Source: Dactylosporangium aurantiacum (GTDB taxonomy: Bacteria; Actinomycetota; Actinomycetes; Mycobacteriales; Micromonosporaceae). From it: DNA of 64,000 nucleotides. A program made the position numbers and the translations under genes. The notes beneath the pieces were generated by a model. It saw nothing but the letters and a program-made list of their open reading frames with translations, did not search any database and was not told where the DNA came from. Location: positions 1-64,000 of the forward strand of contig NZ_JNYJ01000038.1 of the NCBI RefSeq assembly GCF_000716715.1, written 5' to 3'. Below are positions 62,813 to 64,000 of this stretch, in pieces (the stretch's first letter is position 1; each line of letters begins with the position of its first letter).

Positions 62813-62839
62813 CTCTTGCAAGCAAAACGCTAACAAGAG
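62813..62839. promoter_or_regulatory. Inverted repeat upstream of the XRE-hbhA operon
   Basis: CTCTTG (62813-62818) and CAAGAG (62834-62839) in an AT-rich 69-bp gap, with direct GCTAAC repeats beside them. A likely autoregulatory site for the XRE protein. Confidence 0.5.
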
Positions 62840-62854
62840 CTAGCGTGAAGCCGG

Positions 62855-63802
62855 TCACCAGATCGCGCGGACCTGGCCTACCCGCGTCCCGCCGCCCAAA
62901 ACCGGCGTGTCGGCATGTGCCCCCAGGGAGACACCGAGGCGGGACAGCGCCGCCCCGAGCACGGGCAGCCGCGGGCGCATCGCGCCGTCGTCGATCTTCA
63001 GCGCGACCGCGCCGACGCCCGGCAGGGCGGCGGCCAGTACACCTTCCGCGCCACCCTTGATGAGCAGTCCGGGCAGCGCCCGCATGAGGTGCGTGTCGTG
63101 CCCCTCGGCGTCGGTGCCGGAGACCAGGTCGGGATGGGCGCGCATGGCGTCCGCGACCCGCCGCGGCGCGGTGCCCGGCTCGGCGGAGACCAGCCGCAGG
63201 AACGCCGTGGCCAGCCCGCGCAGCGACACGGCGAGCAGCGGCGCGCCGCAGCCGTCGACGCCGACCGCGGCGGCCGCCTCGCCGGTGAGCGACTCGACCC
63301 CCTGCCGGGCCGCCACCTGGAGGGGGTGGGCGGGATCGAGGTACCCGGCGAGGGGCCAGCCGTTCGCCGCGCAGGTGCGCAGCATCCCGGCGTGCTTGCC
63401 GGAGCAGTTCATGAACAGGGGCTGGCGCGGCTCGCCCGCCCTGACCACCGCGTCCCGCGCGTCGTCGGACAGCGGGTAGTCCGGCGGGCAGCCGAGCGCG
63501 GCGGGCGGGATGTCGCCCAGGACGCCGCGCACCGCGTCGACGTGGACCGGCTGGCCGCGGTGGCTGGCCGAGATGATCGCCAGCTCGGCGGGGGTGGCGA
63601 CGAGTCCGGCCGCCAGCATCCCGACGGCCTGCATCGGCTTGTTGGACGAGCGCGGGAAGACCGGGCCGAGCACGTCGCCGGCCCAGGCGGCGACCTGGCC
63701 GGCGGCGTCCAGGACCACCACGGAGCCGCTGTGCCGGCTCTCCACGAACCCGCTGCGCACGACCTCCGCGAGCGGCTCGCCGCCCAGGTACAGGTCACTC
63801 AC
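62855..63802 (-). CDS. Asparaginase (L-asparaginase II family)
   Basis: 315 residues from GTG 63802. LGPVFPRSSNKPMQAVGM, SASHRGQPVHVDAV, NCSGKHAGMLRTC, VDGCGAPLLAVSLRGLA and KGGAEGVLAAAL identify the PF06089-type family found in actinobacteria. Start overlaps the BKACE-type stop by eight bases. Confidence 0.92.
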   Translation of the reverse strand: MSDLYLGGEPLAEVVRSGFVESRHSGSVVVLDAAGQVAAWAGDVLGPVFPRSSNKPMQAVGMLAAGLVATPAELAIISASHRGQPVHVDAVRGVLGDIPPAALGCPPDYPLSDDARDAVVRAGEPRQPLFMNCSGKHAGMLRTCAANGWPLAGYLDPAHPLQVAARQGVESLTGEAAAAVGVDGCGAPLLAVSLRGLATAFLRLVSAEPGTAPRRVADAMRAHPDLVSGTDAEGHDTHLMRALPGLLIKGGAEGVLAAALPGVGAVALKIDDGAMRPRLPVLGAALSRLGVSLGAHADTPVLGGGTRVGQVRAIW

Positions 63803-64000
63803 CGCGGATCCCGAGCAGCGTGCGGGCCTCGGCCGGGGTCATCGGGGGGCGCTGGGCGAGCCGGGCGAAGGCGGCGGCCCGGGCGACCAGCTGCGCGTTG
63901 CTCTCCACCGGCACGCCCTTGGCGTAGGTGACGGTGTCCTCCAGGCCGACCCGCAGGTGCCCGCCCGCGGACAGCGACGCGAGCATGACCGGCAGGGTGC
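63795..64000 (-). CDS. BKACE-family (3-keto-5-aminohexanoate cleavage-like) protein, C-terminal part only
   Basis: Open to the window edge; the visible C-terminus reads LASLSAGGHLRVGLEDTVTY then AQRPPMTPAEARTLLGI. GGHLRVGLED is the signature of DUF849/BKACE enzymes, which cleave beta-keto acids with acetyl-CoA. The N-terminal two thirds lie outside. Coupled to the asparaginase gene. Confidence 0.85.
   Translation of the reverse strand, partial: TLPVMLASLSAGGHLRVGLEDTVTYAKGVPVESNAQLVARAAAFARLAQRPPMTPAEARTLLGIRGE

Overview
The window is very GC-rich, densely packed DNA from a mycelial, probably sporulating actinobacterium. A Micromonosporaceae-type genome is my best inference. The evidence is a mycothiol gene (mshA), a mycothiol-dependent isomerase-family protein, a rex-hemACDB operon, a bldN/rsbN developmental sigma/anti-sigma pair, a senX3/regX3-phoU block, an HbhA-like protein, and codon use with G/C at almost every third position. 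I see no tRNA, rRNA, insertion sequence, CRISPR array or phage gene.

Bases 1-12,800 are the accessory part and the most interesting. After a secreted sugar-dehydrogenase/PKD/carbohydrate-binding/lectin protein cut by the window edge comes a six-gene minus-strand operon (galE, CE18-type deacetylase, PelF-like glycosyltransferase, multi-spanning membrane protein, spherulin-4/GH135-like protein, GH114 galactosaminidase-like lipoprotein). This is a bacterial counterpart of the fungal galactosaminogalactan (GAG) set uge3-agd3-gtb3-sph3-ega3. It reads as a self-contained system to make, deacetylate, export and trim an alpha-linked galactosamine exopolysaccharide. A TPR-GGDEF diguanylate cyclase is transcribed divergently from a repeat-filled shared promoter. 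A PilZ c-di-GMP receptor lies at 41.9 kb.

Bases 13-31 kb are conserved actinobacterial core. They hold rex-hemA-hemC-hemD-hemB with a Rex operator, a convergent histidine kinase/response regulator pair, and an acyl-CoA synthetase-glutaredoxin-HAD run. Then come bldN and rsbN, an HAD-IB phosphatase, an acyltransferase plus epimerase, ribosomal protein bS22 and a small HTH regulator.

Bases 31-46 kb hold a MacB-type ABC exporter with its adaptor, a membrane zinc peptidase, proline dehydrogenase, a CGNR regulator and a cold-shock protein. They also hold a TIM-barrel isomerase, Ppx/GppA, a cysteine-cluster protein, an acetyltransferase, PilZ, senX3-regX3, phoU and phosphoglycerate mutase.

Bases 46-64 kb hold two tandem MFS exporters, a STAS protein, a lipoprotein hydrolase, a GT39-type mannosyltransferase-like protein, mshA with ybjN, an SDR plus a methyltransferase, and murB. 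They continue with a mycothiol-dependent isomerase-type protein, an EI24 membrane protein, a PIN toxin-antitoxin pair, GntR, AlaX, a hydrolase, a DUF2516 protein, HbhA with an XRE regulator, asparaginase and a partial BKACE-family gene.

Two structural habits of this genome stand out. (1) Dispersed repeats of about 90 bp carry a strong Shine-Dalgarno and encode mini-ORFs whose stops overlap the next gene's start. (2) Short tandem repeats begin inside the last codons of several genes and re-copy the stop codon just downstream.
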